Origin: Arthrobacter globiformis NBRC 12137
GTDB taxonomy: Bacteria > Actinomycetota > Actinomycetes > Actinomycetales > Micrococcaceae
Assembly: GCF_000238915.1 (NCBI RefSeq)
Contig: NZ_BAEG01000118.1
Span: 1-64,000 of the forward strand
Direction: 5' to 3'
Length of the DNA: 64,000 nt
In this document: positions 1 to 8,411 of the stretch, in pieces
Layout: each line of letters starts with the position of its first letter
How positions within the stretch are numbered: the first letter of the stretch is position 1
Program-made: the position numbers and the translations under genes
The notes under the pieces: model-generated
Told to the model about the DNA's origin: nothing
The model's database searches: none
What the model saw: only the letters and a program-made list of their open reading frames with translations

Positions 1-1
1 G

Positions 2-1693
2 ACCCCGCAGACCAAGGACCTGGTCGCTGACCTGAGCGATGACGCGATCTGGAACCTCAAGCGCGGCGGGCACGACTACCGCAAGGTCTACGCCGCGTAC
101 AAGGCCGCGACCGAATTCAAGGGCAAACCCACCGTGATCCTGGCCAAAACGGTCAAGGGCTACGGCCTGGGCCCGCACTTCGAAGGCCGCAACGCCACCC
201 ACCAGATGAAAAAACTCACCCTCGACGACCTGAAGGAATTCAGGGATTACTTGAGGATTCCCATTTCCGACGCCCGGCTCGAAGAGGATCCTTACCGGCC
301 TCCGTATTACCACCCCGGTCCGGACGCACCCGAGATCGCCTACCTCCTGGAGCGGCGGAAGGCATTGGGCGGGTCCGTACCTGAACGCCGTTCCGGCCAG
401 GGGGCGGTGGAGATGCCGGACGCCAAGACGTTCGACGTCGCCAAGCGCGGTTCGGGCAAGCAGCAGGCCGCGACCACCATGGCGTTCGTCCGCCTCCTGA
501 AGGACCTGCTCCGCGACAAAAAGTTCGGGCACCGGATTGTCCCCATCGTGCCGGACGAGTCACGGACCTTCGGCATGGACGCGTTCTTCCCGACCGCGAA
601 GATCTACAACCCTGGCGGCCAGAACTACCTGTCCGTGGACCGGGACCTGGTCCTGGCCTACAAGGAATCCGCGCAGGGACAGCTGATCCACCCCGGCATC
701 AACGAAGCCGGCGCCGTGGCAGCCTTCACCGCCGCCGGCACCGCCTACGCCACCCACGGCGTGCCCCTGGTCCCGGTCTACGTGTTCTACTCCATGTTCG
801 GCTTCCAGCGCACCGGGGACGCCTTCTGGGCCGCCGCCGACCAGATGACCCGCGGCTTCATCATCGGCGCCACCGCAGGACGGACCACCCTCACCGGCGA
901 AGGCCTCCAGCACGCCGACGGACACTCCCCGCTGCTGGCCTCCACCAACCCCGCCGTAGTCACCTACGACCCCGCCTACGGCTACGAAATGGGCCACATC
1001 GTCCGCGACGGCCTCGAACGCATGTACGGGCCAGCCTCCGAAGAAAACAACGCAGACCGGAACCTGATGTACTACCTCACGGTCTACAACGAGCCCATCA
1101 CCCAGCCCGCCGAACCGGAGAACCTCGACGTCGAAGGCGTCCTGAAGGGCATCTACAAGCTCGCAGCCTCCACCACCGAAGGCCCCAAGAGCCAGATCCT
1201 CGCCTCCGGCGTCTCCGTCCCCTGGGCCCTCGAAGCCCAGCGGATCCTCGCCGAAGACTGGGGCGTCTCCGCCGACGTCTGGTCCGTCACCTCCTGGAAC
1301 GAACTGCGCCGCGACGGCCTCGCCGCCGAAGAAGAAGCCTTCCTCAACCCCGGCCAGGACGCCCGCGAACCCTTCGTCACCAGGCAGCTCGCCGGAGCCC
1401 AGGGCCCCGTCATCGCCGTCTCGGACTACATGAAGGCCGTCCCGGACCAGATCCGGCAGTTCATCCCGAACGACTTCGCCACCCTCGGCGCCGACGGCTT
1501 CGGCTTCTCCGACACCCGCGCCGCCGCCCGCCGCTACTTCAAAAACGACACCCACTCCATCGTCGTCAAAACCCTCCAGCTGCTGGCGGCGAGGGGTGCA
1601 GTGCAGGAGGGCGCGCCGTCGTACGCCATGGACCGCTACAAACTCCTGGACGTCACGGCGGGAACAACGGGAGGAGCCGGCGGCGACTCCTGA
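2..1693 (+). CDS. aceE: Pyruvate dehydrogenase E1 component, homodimeric type (3' part of gene)
   Basis: This is the C-terminal 563 residues of the thiamine-diphosphate-dependent E1 subunit that decarboxylates pyruvate and acetylates the E2 lipoyl arm. The reading frame is open from base 2, so the start lies outside the window. The first visible residues (RGGHDYRKVYAAY, then ILAKTVKGYGLG) are characteristic of the end of the first transketolase-like domain of AceE. The second pyrimidine-binding domain follows (MTRGFIIGATAGRT, LTGEGLQHADGHS), then the C-terminal transketolase domain. The full family protein is about 900 residues, so roughly 350 are missing only because of the window edge. A strong hairpin terminator follows the TGA stop. 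Confidence 0.95.
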   Translation, partial: TPQTKDLVADLSDDAIWNLKRGGHDYRKVYAAYKAATEFKGKPTVILAKTVKGYGLGPHFEGRNATHQMKKLTLDDLKEFRDYLRIPISDARLEEDPYRPPYYHPGPDAPEIAYLLERRKALGGSVPERRSGQGAVEMPDAKTFDVAKRGSGKQQAATTMAFVRLLKDLLRDKKFGHRIVPIVPDESRTFGMDAFFPTAKIYNPGGQNYLSVDRDLVLAYKESAQGQLIHPGINEAGAVAAFTAAGTAYATHGVPLVPVYVFYSMFGFQRTGDAFWAAADQMTRGFIIGATAGRTTLTGEGLQHADGHSPLLASTNPAVVTYDPAYGYEMGHIVRDGLERMYGPASEENNADRNLMYYLTVYNEPITQPAEPENLDVEGVLKGIYKLAASTTEGPKSQILASGVSVPWALEAQRILAEDWGVSADVWSVTSWNELRRDGLAAEEEAFLNPGQDAREPFVTRQLAGAQGPVIAVSDYMKAVPDQIRQFIPNDFATLGADGFGFSDTRAAARRYFKNDTHSIVVKTLQLLAARGAVQEGAPSYAMDRYKLLDVTAGTTGGAGGDS

Positions 1694-1706
1694 GCCCTAT
1701 CCCGCT

Positions 1707-1725
1707 GGTTGAGCCTGTCGAAACC
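1707..1725. repeat. Intergenic GGTTGAGCCTGTCGAAACC repeat-like motif
   Basis: A 19-bp motif just after aceE whose reverse complement (GGTTTCGACAGGCTCAACC) resembles a short sequence I recall as dispersed between genes in Arthrobacter-like and Microbacteriaceae genomes. Only one copy is visible here, so the repeat assignment rests on general knowledge rather than this window. Confidence 0.4.
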
Positions 1726-1741
1726 GGACTGGCGACACATT

Positions 1742-1790
1742 AAAAACGACGGCGGCCCCCACCTGATGGTGCGGGCCGCCGTCGCGTTTG
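1742..1790. terminator. Bidirectional intrinsic terminator between aceE and the DUF1508 gene
   Basis: Perfect 12-bp arms CGACGGCGGCCC (1747-1758) and GGGCCGCCGTCG (1773-1784). An A-run (1742-1746) lies on one side and a GTTT on the other. The two flanking genes converge on it. Confidence 0.85.
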
Positions 1791-1796
1791 GATACG

Positions 1797-1982
1797 TCAG
1801 GGATGCCTGCGGTCGACGACGAAGCCTGTTGCTGCGCTCTCCCGGACTGCCGTGATCCCCGCGGCAACTGCCTTGATGTTGGGAAAGCTGGGCGAAACCG
1901 CAACCACGGTTCCATCGTCCGCCGTCAGCCTGAACCGGTACTGTCCCGCGCCCGCCGTCTCGATTACGAATGAACCTGCCAT
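1797..1982 (-). CDS. YegP-type DUF1508 small protein
   Basis: A 61-residue protein of the DUF1508 (YegP) family, which has a beta-sheet plus helix fold and no established function. Visible family features are an opening MAGSFVIE, the GQYRFRLTADDGTVVA strand pair, and a helix ending in the repeated-sequence style ITAVRESAATGFVVDRR. The start at 1982 is chosen because AAGGAG lies about 6 bases upstream, and because a paralogue at 27946-28293 begins with the same MAG-x-F pattern. The frame extends upstream without a better ribosome site. Confidence 0.85.
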   Translation of the reverse strand: MAGSFVIETAGAGQYRFRLTADDGTVVAVSPSFPNIKAVAAGITAVRESAATGFVVDRRHP

Positions 1983-2112
1983 ATACGCTCCTTCCGCCAG
2001 CTGCACCGTTGCAGCCGCCATTACGACCCCCAATTGCCAACACGACATATCCGACGTTAGCCGCCATTCACTGGACGAACCACCCCTACTACCGGGTAGG
2101 ATTCCGCCGCAT

Positions 2113-2134
2113 CCGGACCGGACGTCCGGTCCGG
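2113..2134. promoter_or_regulatory. Perfect 22-bp palindrome in a divergent intergenic region
   Basis: Two exact 11-bp halves (CCGGACCGGAC and its complement) with no spacer, between the divergent DUF1508 and nucleotidyltransferase genes. It lies 33 bases before the ATG at 2167, a position suited to an operator. It is composed only of CCGGAC-type units, so it could also be a structural hairpin. No matching regulator is adjacent. Confidence 0.4.
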
Positions 2135-2166
2135 GCACCGGGTCCGGCATGGCCTAGGGTGGTTCC

Positions 2167-2790
2167 ATGACCGCCTCCCCGCTTCCCCGGACCTCGGGCG
2201 TGCTGCTGGCGGCGGGTGCCGGTACCCGCCTGGGACGCGGCCCGAAGGCGCTGCTTCCATTCCGCGGCCGCACCCTCGTGGAGGTCCTGGCGGACGTGCT
2301 GCTCGACGGCGGCTGCCGGGACGTTGTGGTGGTGCTCGGCGCGGGCGCTGCGGACGTCCGCGCCCGGACCGACCTGGCCCGGCACACCGTGGTGGAGAAC
2401 CCGGAGTGGGCCGGCGGAATGGGAAGTTCGTTCCAGGCGGGGCTGGACCGCGCACGCCCGGAAGACCATGTGCTGGTGGCGCTCGTGGACCAGCCCGGGC
2501 TGACAGCGGAAATTGTCGCCCGGCTGTTGCGGGCACACCGGCCGGGCCGGGTGACGGCCGCCGCCTACGCCGATGATTCGGGCAAGCTCCGGCGCGGCCA
2601 CCCGCTGTTGCTCGACGCCACCCTGCGCGCGGGTGCTGCGGCATCGGCGGCCGGAGACGCCGGCGCCCGGTTCTTCCTCCAGGCCCACCCGGAACTGATC
2701 GACCTGGTGGACTGCACGCCGCCACCCGGATCAGGCCAGACCGGCGGCGAAGACCTCGACACCCCGGACCAGCTGCACCTGCTCGGCTAG
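2167..2790 (+). CDS. MobA/MocA-like molybdenum cofactor nucleotidyltransferase
   Basis: A 207-residue NTP-transferase of the MobA-like fold. The N-terminal nucleotide-binding signature GVLLAAGAGTRLGRGPKAL (residues ~11-29) and the catalytic segment VALVDQPGLT (~107-116) are present. The latter matches cytidylyltransferases (MocA) better than guanylyltransferases. MocA converts molybdopterin cofactor to its CMP form, used by xanthine dehydrogenase and CO dehydrogenase-type enzymes, which are encoded 2 kb further on. The context therefore favours a MocA role. Glucose-1-phosphate or CMP-sugar transferase activity cannot be excluded from sequence alone. Confidence 0.8.
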   Translation: MTASPLPRTSGVLLAAGAGTRLGRGPKALLPFRGRTLVEVLADVLLDGGCRDVVVVLGAGAADVRARTDLARHTVVENPEWAGGMGSSFQAGLDRARPEDHVLVALVDQPGLTAEIVARLLRAHRPGRVTAAAYADDSGKLRRGHPLLLDATLRAGAAASAAGDAGARFFLQAHPELIDLVDCTPPPGSGQTGGEDLDTPDQLHLLG

Positions 2791-2841
2791 GTCAGCGGCC
2801 CCGGCCAGTTCAGCGGCGGGTGGGGGCGGCGCGGCCGGCAG

Positions 2842-3492
2842 TCACTGCGCCATTCCCGCCGCAAGAAGTTCGTGCAGTCCCTGCTTGAAGCGGGCCCTCC
2901 CGCCGTGGGCGGGATGCCTGATTTTTGGCACGTCCAGGCCGCTGCGGCGAAGGCTGGTGTGTGCCACGTTCCCCACGGCCACCACGGTTTCGATGGGAAA
3001 GATCCCGGTCAGCGCCTGCCAGAACGGGGTGCCCAGCGCCGCTTCCGCGGGTGTGGGCGTGCGGTTGGACAGCGGCCGTCCCGGCAGATGGGTATGCCAG
3101 GGGCATGCGCTCCAGAGCAAAGGGAGGAAGCCGAGCTCGGCAAGGACTTCCCACATGACTGTGGCGGTCGGCTCGGCGGCGACGCCGGCCGCCTCCGGCG
3201 GCAGCACGTACCCTTTCCCGGAACCGAACAGTCCGAAGGGATTGGCCGGCCCCTGGAACATGGTGCGGTTGGTGAACGGGACCCCCGTGATCCGCATGCC
3301 CCGGAAGCCCGGCGCCTCCCCCACCAGCAGCACCTTCGGGGCCCGGTCCAGCATGTCGCTGAGATAGGCCACCAGGTTTTGCCGGCGCAGGGCGTTGGCG
3401 GGATCCGAGTGGTCGAAGAAGTTGGTGCAGGCCGGGCCGGTTTCGACGGCAGCGAGCCGGTCAGCGAAGTCTTCGATCGGCGAGGAGGTCAT
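2842..3492 (-). CDS. Uracil-DNA glycosylase superfamily protein
   Basis: 216 residues of the uracil-DNA glycosylase fold. The signature GEAPGFRGMRITGVPFTNR (~residues 58-76) corresponds to the active-site loop, and a late AVGNVAH segment resembles the second motif. An early FFDHSDPANALRRQNL fits a non-canonical bacterial UDG-like subgroup. The probable role is excision of uracil or other damaged bases, but some members of this subgroup are uncharacterised. The stop is followed by a short gap to the convergent nucleotidyltransferase gene. The start lies 4 bases past the stop of the upstream aldo/keto reductase, so the two are probably co-transcribed. Confidence 0.8.
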   Translation of the reverse strand: MTSSPIEDFADRLAAVETGPACTNFFDHSDPANALRRQNLVAYLSDMLDRAPKVLLVGEAPGFRGMRITGVPFTNRTMFQGPANPFGLFGSGKGYVLPPEAAGVAAEPTATVMWEVLAELGFLPLLWSACPWHTHLPGRPLSNRTPTPAEAALGTPFWQALTGIFPIETVVAVGNVAHTSLRRSGLDVPKIRHPAHGGRARFKQGLHELLAAGMAQ

Positions 3493-3495
3493 GCT

Positions 3496-4476
3496 TTACC
3501 AGCGGGGGTGGACGGCCTCGCGGAAGTAGTGGTCATAGATCCAGCGCACGCCTTCGTCGAACTCCGGGCTGAGTACCGTAGCGGCCGCGGCGGCGTTGGC
3601 CCTGGCCTGCTCCACTGAACGGGCACCGGGAATGACGGACGTGACGCCGTCCTGCGCGGCGACCCACGCGATCGCGGCCTGCGCGGTGCCGGTACCCTCC
3701 GGCACCAGCTGTTCGAACTCGGCCACGGCCTTGAGCCCCAGCTCGTAGTCCACCCCGGAGAAGGTCTCTCCGACGTCGAAGGCGTTACCGGCGCGGTTGT
3801 AGTTGCGGTGGTCGCCCTCGGCGAAGACGGTTTCCTTGGTGTACTTCCCGGACAGCAGGCCGGAGGCGAGCGGAACCCGGGCAATGATGCCCACGCCCGC
3901 GGCCTTCGCAGCGGGGAGCACCTCCTCCAGCGGCTTGAGTCGGAAGGCGTTCAGGATGATCTGCACGGACGCCGTGCCCTCGTGCCGCAGGGCTTCGAGG
4001 GCTTCGTCGGTCCGCTCCACGCTGACGCCGTAGTTCCGAATGGCACCGTCGGCAACGAGGGTGTCCAGGGCGTCGTACACCTCGGCCCGGCTGTACACGG
4101 CGGTGGGCGGGCAGTGCAGCTGGACCAGGTCCAGAGCCTCGGTGCGCAGGTTGCGGCGCGACCGGTCCACCCATTCGCGGAAGTTGGCGAGGTTGTAGTT
4201 TTCCGGACGCTGCTCCAGCCGGCGGCCCATCTTCGTGGCTACCGTGATGCCCGTGCCCGGGTTGTCGGCGAGGAACGCCCCGATGGCCTGCTCGCTGCGG
4301 CCGTCCCCGTAGACGTCCGCGGTGTCGAAGAAGGTCACGCCGGCCTCCGCCGAGGCCGCGAGGATGGCCTGCGCCTGCGCCGGGTCAACGTTGCCCCAGT
4401 CCGCGCCGAGCTGCCAGGTCCCCAGTCCAACGACTGAAACGTTCCGTCCGGTCTTGCCTAAGATGCGCTGTTCCAT
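3496..4476 (-). CDS. Aldo/keto reductase
   Basis: A 326-residue NADP(H)-dependent reductase with the TIM-barrel aldo/keto reductase fold. The N-terminus LGKTGRNVSVVGLGTWQLG binds near the barrel entrance. The catalytic Asp-Tyr pair is in FFDTADVYGDGRSE (~residues 50-63). The Lys is in VATKMGRR, and the cofactor-binding end has SVIPGARS. The start at 4476 (MEQRILG) fits the family; the frame continues 9 codons upstream without homology. The natural substrate cannot be read from the sequence. Confidence 0.9.
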   Translation of the reverse strand: MEQRILGKTGRNVSVVGLGTWQLGADWGNVDPAQAQAILAASAEAGVTFFDTADVYGDGRSEQAIGAFLADNPGTGITVATKMGRRLEQRPENYNLANFREWVDRSRRNLRTEALDLVQLHCPPTAVYSRAEVYDALDTLVADGAIRNYGVSVERTDEALEALRHEGTASVQIILNAFRLKPLEEVLPAAKAAGVGIIARVPLASGLLSGKYTKETVFAEGDHRNYNRAGNAFDVGETFSGVDYELGLKAVAEFEQLVPEGTGTAQAAIAWVAAQDGVTSVIPGARSVEQARANAAAAATVLSPEFDEGVRWIYDHYFREAVHPRW

Positions 4477-4502
4477 CCCCCGACTATATGTTGCCGACCC
4501 CA

Positions 4503-4557
4503 CGCGGGGTCACTTCGCGCCCTCCCCTGCGGTTCATGGGGCGCAAAGTGACTCCGC
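4503..4557. terminator. Long hairpin at the 3' end of xdhA
   Basis: Arms of 20 bp at 4503-4522 and 4538-4557 pair with two mismatches (core GGTCACTT and AAGTGACT). The right arm overlaps the last codons of the xanthine dehydrogenase gene and the stop lies in the loop side. It separates that gene from the aldo/keto reductase on the same strand. Confidence 0.6.
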
Positions 4558-7434
4558 GTTGCCCGGACCTGCGGGAATGCCGCCTGCGGGAATGCCGCCT
4601 GCGGGAACGCCGTCGGGAACGAGTCCCGCCGCCTTCAGCCCCAGGTAGATCTTGTCCCGGGCGATCGGCAGCTCGGCGAACCGGACGCCGGTGGCATTCC
4701 GGATGGCGTTGGCCAGCGCCGGTGCCACAGGGTTGAAGGGGCTTTCGCTCATCGACTTGGCCCCGAGCGGTCCCATCGCGTCGTTCGTATCGGCGAAGTA
4801 CACCTCGCTGCGCGGCACGTCGGCGAAGGACGGGATGTGGTACTGCCGGAGGATGTCCGTGGTGACCCGGCCGGCGTCGTCCACCCGGACCTCCTCGTAG
4901 AGGGCGGCGCCCAGGGCTTGGGCAATCCCGCCCTCGATCTGGCCCCGGCACTGCCGCGGGTTCACCACGACGCCGGCGTCCGCCGCCTGCACGCTCTGCA
5001 GGATCCGCAGCTCACCGGTCCCGGTGTTCACAGCCACGCGGAAACCGTGGACGTTGAAGGCCACCGAGCGCGGTGTGCCGCCCCAGCGCCCCTCTGCCTC
5101 GAGTTCGACGCCGGCCTGCCGGGCGGCGTCGAACAGTTCAGTAAGCGGCACCCGGGTTCCCTCGCAGACGACGGCGTCGCCGTCGAGCACGCATCCGGAG
5201 GCCTGGATCTGCCGGATGCCGGCGGCGAACGCCCGGATCCGGACGGCCAGTTCCTCGGCGGCGGCCAGTGTGGCCTTGCCGGCCACGACCGTGCCGGCCG
5301 AGCCGAAGGCACCGGTGTCGTGCTCGATCAGGTCCGTGTCGGACTGCCAGACGGCGACCCGCGCGGCCACGGTGGACAGTGCCGTGGCCGCCAGCTGTGC
5401 GTGCACTGTGGTGGTGCCGTTGCCGAATTCGGCGGTTCCGACGTCGGCGGCGTACGTTCCGTCGGCCAGGAGCCGGAGCTTCGAGTGGGCGAAGTGGCCC
5501 CGCGGCGGAACGGTGTCGATCATGGACAGGGCGGTACCCTCCCCCGTGACCCAGTCCGGGCCGAGGTCGTCAAGGCCGGCGGACCGGTAGCGTTCGCGGC
5601 CGCGTTCCAGCGCGTCCTGCACCAGGCGCGTGCACTGGTCCAGCCCGTAGCTGCCGTAGTGGACGTCCTCTTCGGGTTCGGAATGGGTGGAGAGCATGTC
5701 GTCGCCCTCGCGGACCATGTTGCGGCGGCGGAACTCCAGCGGGTCCATGCCGATGCCTGCAGCCAGTTCGTCGATGGCCGATTCGATGGCGAAGATCATC
5801 TGGCTGAGCCCGTAACCGCGGAAGGCACCGGACGGCACGGTGTTCGTGTAGACGGCGTGCGCGTCGACCTTCTTGTTGGCGCATTTGTAGACGGCCAGGG
5901 ATTCGCCGCAGCCGTGGAACATGACCCCGGGGGCGTGGTTGCCATAGGCGCCCGTGTTCGTAAGGACGTCCAGCTGCAGCGCCGTGAGCCTGCCGTCACT
6001 GCTGGCGCCTGCCTTGACCTTGATGGTGAACGGGTGCCGCGTGGTGCTGGCGGTGAACTGCTCGGTCCGGGTGAATTCCAGCTGCACGGGGCGCCGCAGT
6101 TTCAGGGCCGCGAGCGCGGCGATGTCCTCCGTCAGCACCTCCTGCTTGCCGCCGAAACCGCCGCCCACCCGGCCCGCCACCACGTGGACCTGGTCCTCCG
6201 GCAGCCCGAACACGCGGCAGAGCGTGCGGCGGACCAGGAACGGAACCTGGCTGGACGTGCGCACCTGCAGCCTGCCGTCGCCGTCCACCGAGGCGATGGC
6301 GGCATGGGTTTCCAGCGCGACGTGCTGGACCCGCTGGGTGCGGTAGGTCTGGTCGTGGATGAAGTCAGCGGCTTCGAAGCCGTCGCTGACGCTGCCAAGC
6401 TCGGAGTGCAGCTCGGCCACGATGTTCCGCCCCGGCTGGGCGATCCGCGCCGTGCCGGCGTCCTTGTCCCCATGCAGGGCGGGCGCGCCGGGCCGGATGG
6501 CGTCCTGCGGGGTGAACACCGCGGGCAGTTCCTCATACGTCACGCGGACAGCGCGGACGCCAGCTTCCGCGGCGCCCACCGATTCCGCGACGACGGCGGC
6601 CACCCGCTGCCCGCGGAACCTCACCACGGTGTCCAGCAGCCGGGTGTCGTCGGGATCGTCGGTGTAGAGCTCGTGCTGGGCGCTCGAATACAGCTGGTCC
6701 GGGGCGTCCTCGGCGGTGAGCACGGCCACCACTCCCGGCACCTCCATGGCCGCCGCGGTGTCGATGGACACGACGCGCGCGTGCGCGTGCGGTGAACGCA
6801 CGAGCTTCATGTGCAGCAGGCCGGGCAGCGCCTCGGCCGGGACGTCCAGCGTGTAGCGCGCCTGCCCCGTAACCACCGCGCGGCTGGCGGGGGCCGGGAC
6901 GTCGTCCCCGAGCCGGCCGGGCTCCGGGGCGGGCTGCCCCTCGCCCGCGATCCCCGAGCCTGGGCCTTCCGGGGCCGGGTGTCCTTCGTGGCCGCAGACG
7001 GCGTCCGCGATGGCCCGGTATCCGGTGCACCGGCACAGGTTGCCCTTGAGGTTGCGCGGCAGGTTTTCCTTCTGCGCGTCGTCGAACGTGGCGGCCGTCA
7101 TGATCATGCCCGCGGTGCAGAAGCCGCACTGGAAGCCCTGGCGGTCCAGGAACTGCTGCTGCATGGGGTGCAGGTCAGCTCCTTCACTGGCGGAAGTCCG
7201 GTTCGTGGCTGCGAGGCCTTCGATCGTGGTGACGGCGTGGCCCTCCGCGCGCACGGCCGGGTAGATGCAGCTGTGCACCGGGGTGCCGTCCACGTGGACG
7301 GTGCAGGCACCGCAGTCGCCGCCGTCGCAGCCCTTCTTCACGCCGAAGTTGCCCTGCTCCCGAAGGAACGTGCGCAGGCACTGGCCGGGACGCGGCTGCG
7401 CCTCCACCGGCGCGCCGTTGATTTCCATGGCCAT
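4534..7434 (-). CDS. xdhA: Xanthine dehydrogenase, fused 2Fe-2S and molybdopterin subunit
   Basis: 966 residues. A plant-type ferredoxin domain has cysteines 36, 41, 44 and 56, and a second 2Fe-2S domain has cysteines 103, 106, 134 and 136 (CGFC and CRC). An acidic Pro/Gly linker (~150-185) leads to the aldehyde oxidase/xanthine dehydrogenase a/b hammerhead and Moco domains (VGGGFGGKQE, GAFRGYGLSQ, and a late SESPF carrying the likely catalytic Glu). In many bacteria the iron-sulfur and Moco parts are separate polypeptides. It oxidises hypoxanthine and xanthine to urate with XdhB. The start at 7434 is two bases after the xdhB stop. The C-terminus carries a short tandem AGGIP repeat. Confidence 0.92.
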   Translation of the reverse strand: MAMEINGAPVEAQPRPGQCLRTFLREQGNFGVKKGCDGGDCGACTVHVDGTPVHSCIYPAVRAEGHAVTTIEGLAATNRTSASEGADLHPMQQQFLDRQGFQCGFCTAGMIMTAATFDDAQKENLPRNLKGNLCRCTGYRAIADAVCGHEGHPAPEGPGSGIAGEGQPAPEPGRLGDDVPAPASRAVVTGQARYTLDVPAEALPGLLHMKLVRSPHAHARVVSIDTAAAMEVPGVVAVLTAEDAPDQLYSSAQHELYTDDPDDTRLLDTVVRFRGQRVAAVVAESVGAAEAGVRAVRVTYEELPAVFTPQDAIRPGAPALHGDKDAGTARIAQPGRNIVAELHSELGSVSDGFEAADFIHDQTYRTQRVQHVALETHAAIASVDGDGRLQVRTSSQVPFLVRRTLCRVFGLPEDQVHVVAGRVGGGFGGKQEVLTEDIAALAALKLRRPVQLEFTRTEQFTASTTRHPFTIKVKAGASSDGRLTALQLDVLTNTGAYGNHAPGVMFHGCGESLAVYKCANKKVDAHAVYTNTVPSGAFRGYGLSQMIFAIESAIDELAAGIGMDPLEFRRRNMVREGDDMLSTHSEPEEDVHYGSYGLDQCTRLVQDALERGRERYRSAGLDDLGPDWVTGEGTALSMIDTVPPRGHFAHSKLRLLADGTYAADVGTAEFGNGTTTVHAQLAATALSTVAARVAVWQSDTDLIEHDTGAFGSAGTVVAGKATLAAAEELAVRIRAFAAGIRQIQASGCVLDGDAVVCEGTRVPLTELFDAARQAGVELEAEGRWGGTPRSVAFNVHGFRVAVNTGTGELRILQSVQAADAGVVVNPRQCRGQIEGGIAQALGAALYEEVRVDDAGRVTTDILRQYHIPSFADVPRSEVYFADTNDAMGPLGAKSMSESPFNPVAPALANAIRNATGVRFAELPIARDKIYLGLKAAGLVPDGVPAGGIPAGGIPAGPGNAESLCAP

Positions 7435-7436
7435 GC

Positions 7437-8411
7437 TCAGGCCCCTCTCTTCATCTGCCGGGTCTGCTGCTGTGTCTGCTGCTGCTGTGTCTGCTGGGGC
7501 GGCCAGAAGTCGCCGGACACGGCTGCCGGGGCTCCGGCCGGGAGGCCGAGTTCTACCCGGATTTCCTCTGCCAGGCGGTGCGTCATGTCGCGGCGCCACG
7601 CGGGCAGCCCGTGGATATCGTCGTGATACAGGCCTGCCGGGATGGCGGCCTCGAGTCCGTCGCCCAGCTCCGGCGCGTCCGGCAGGGAATCGAACCGGAG
7701 CTGCACGGGCCGTTTGGTGGCGGCGGTGACGGTGAGCGTGAACCGGCCGCCGCCGTCGAGCCTTCCGATCAGCAGCACCCCCGACCTGCCGAGGTTGCTC
7801 AGCGAGAGCCGGCGGAACGCCACCCGGGAGGACAGTGCCGACGCCGGCAGGCTGACGCTGCGGAGCAGCTCGCCGGGTGCCAGGGTGTTTTGCCCGTCCC
7901 CGGTGATGAAGTCGGCCACCGGCAGCTCCCGTCGGGAGTCTCCCGGGCCGAGGACCGTGGCCGTGCCGTCCAGTCCTGCGGACAGCGAGATCATGGGGCC
8001 GGCCGGCAGGGATGTGCACAGGTTGCCGCCCACGGTGGACATGTTCCAGACCTTGAAGGACGCCACGAAGGAGTCGCAGCAGGGCCGGATCAGATCCAGG
8101 CCAGGCCAGTCCTGCGCATACTGTTCTGTTTCTACCGCGTGGCCGGCGGGGCCCGCGCGGAAGAGCGTCTCGGGGAGCGCGTACAGTTCGGCGACGGTGC
8201 ACGTGGCGGCGAGCTCGATGCCGTCCGCAGTCACCGTGACGGGCTGCCAGCCGGCGGAGCCGAGGTCCAGCAGGCGCCGCAGCGGCTCGGGCCCAAAGGC
8301 TGTGCTGCCGTAGGAAAAGAGGACTGTGCCTCCGGCCAGCCAGGCGTCGCCGTCGCGCCAGTCGGCGGGGTCGGTGGTGCGGACCACCGCCTCGATGGTG
8401 TTCATGTCCAT
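7437..8411 (-). CDS. xdhB: Xanthine dehydrogenase FAD-binding subunit
   Basis: 324 residues of the molybdopterin dehydrogenase FAD-binding family. The domain order is an FAD-binding N-terminal half (GGTVLFSYG near residue 28; the VGGNLCTSLPAGPM loop near ~132-145) and a CO dehydrogenase flavoprotein C-terminal half. It passes electrons from the iron-sulfur centres to NAD. The last ~20 residues are a glutamine/threonine run encoded by CTG/CTGTGT repeats, unlike the family and probably disordered. The start at 8411 overlaps the end of xdhC and has AGGAG at a good distance; the ATG at 8405 forms an ATGA overlap and is an alternative. Confidence 0.9.
   Translation of the reverse strand: MDMNTIEAVVRTTDPADWRDGDAWLAGGTVLFSYGSTAFGPEPLRRLLDLGSAGWQPVTVTADGIELAATCTVAELYALPETLFRAGPAGHAVETEQYAQDWPGLDLIRPCCDSFVASFKVWNMSTVGGNLCTSLPAGPMISLSAGLDGTATVLGPGDSRRELPVADFITGDGQNTLAPGELLRSVSLPASALSSRVAFRRLSLSNLGRSGVLLIGRLDGGGRFTLTVTAATKRPVQLRFDSLPDAPELGDGLEAAIPAGLYHDDIHGLPAWRRDMTHRLAEEIRVELGLPAGAPAAVSGDFWPPQQTQQQQTQQQTRQMKRGA

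Noticed and set aside
1707..1725. Mobile element end at the GGTTGAGCCTGTCGAAACC motif
   Set aside because: No transposase, target duplication or second copy is visible; kept only as a repeat-like motif.
4837..6795. Long open frame on the plus strand opposite xdhA
   Set aside because: It is antisense to a gene with full domain and motif support; long antisense frames are expected at this GC content, and its product is Gly/Val/Asp-rich with no family features.
7683..7700. GGAATCGAACCGG resembling a tRNA T-loop in reverse
   Set aside because: It is inside xdhB codons and no acceptor or anticodon stem can be formed around it.
7435..8202. Upstream extension of the xdhA frame into xdhB
   Set aside because: The extension reads Arg/Pro-rich sequence out of frame with xdhB; the ferredoxin domain begins at MAMEING, two bases after the xdhB stop.
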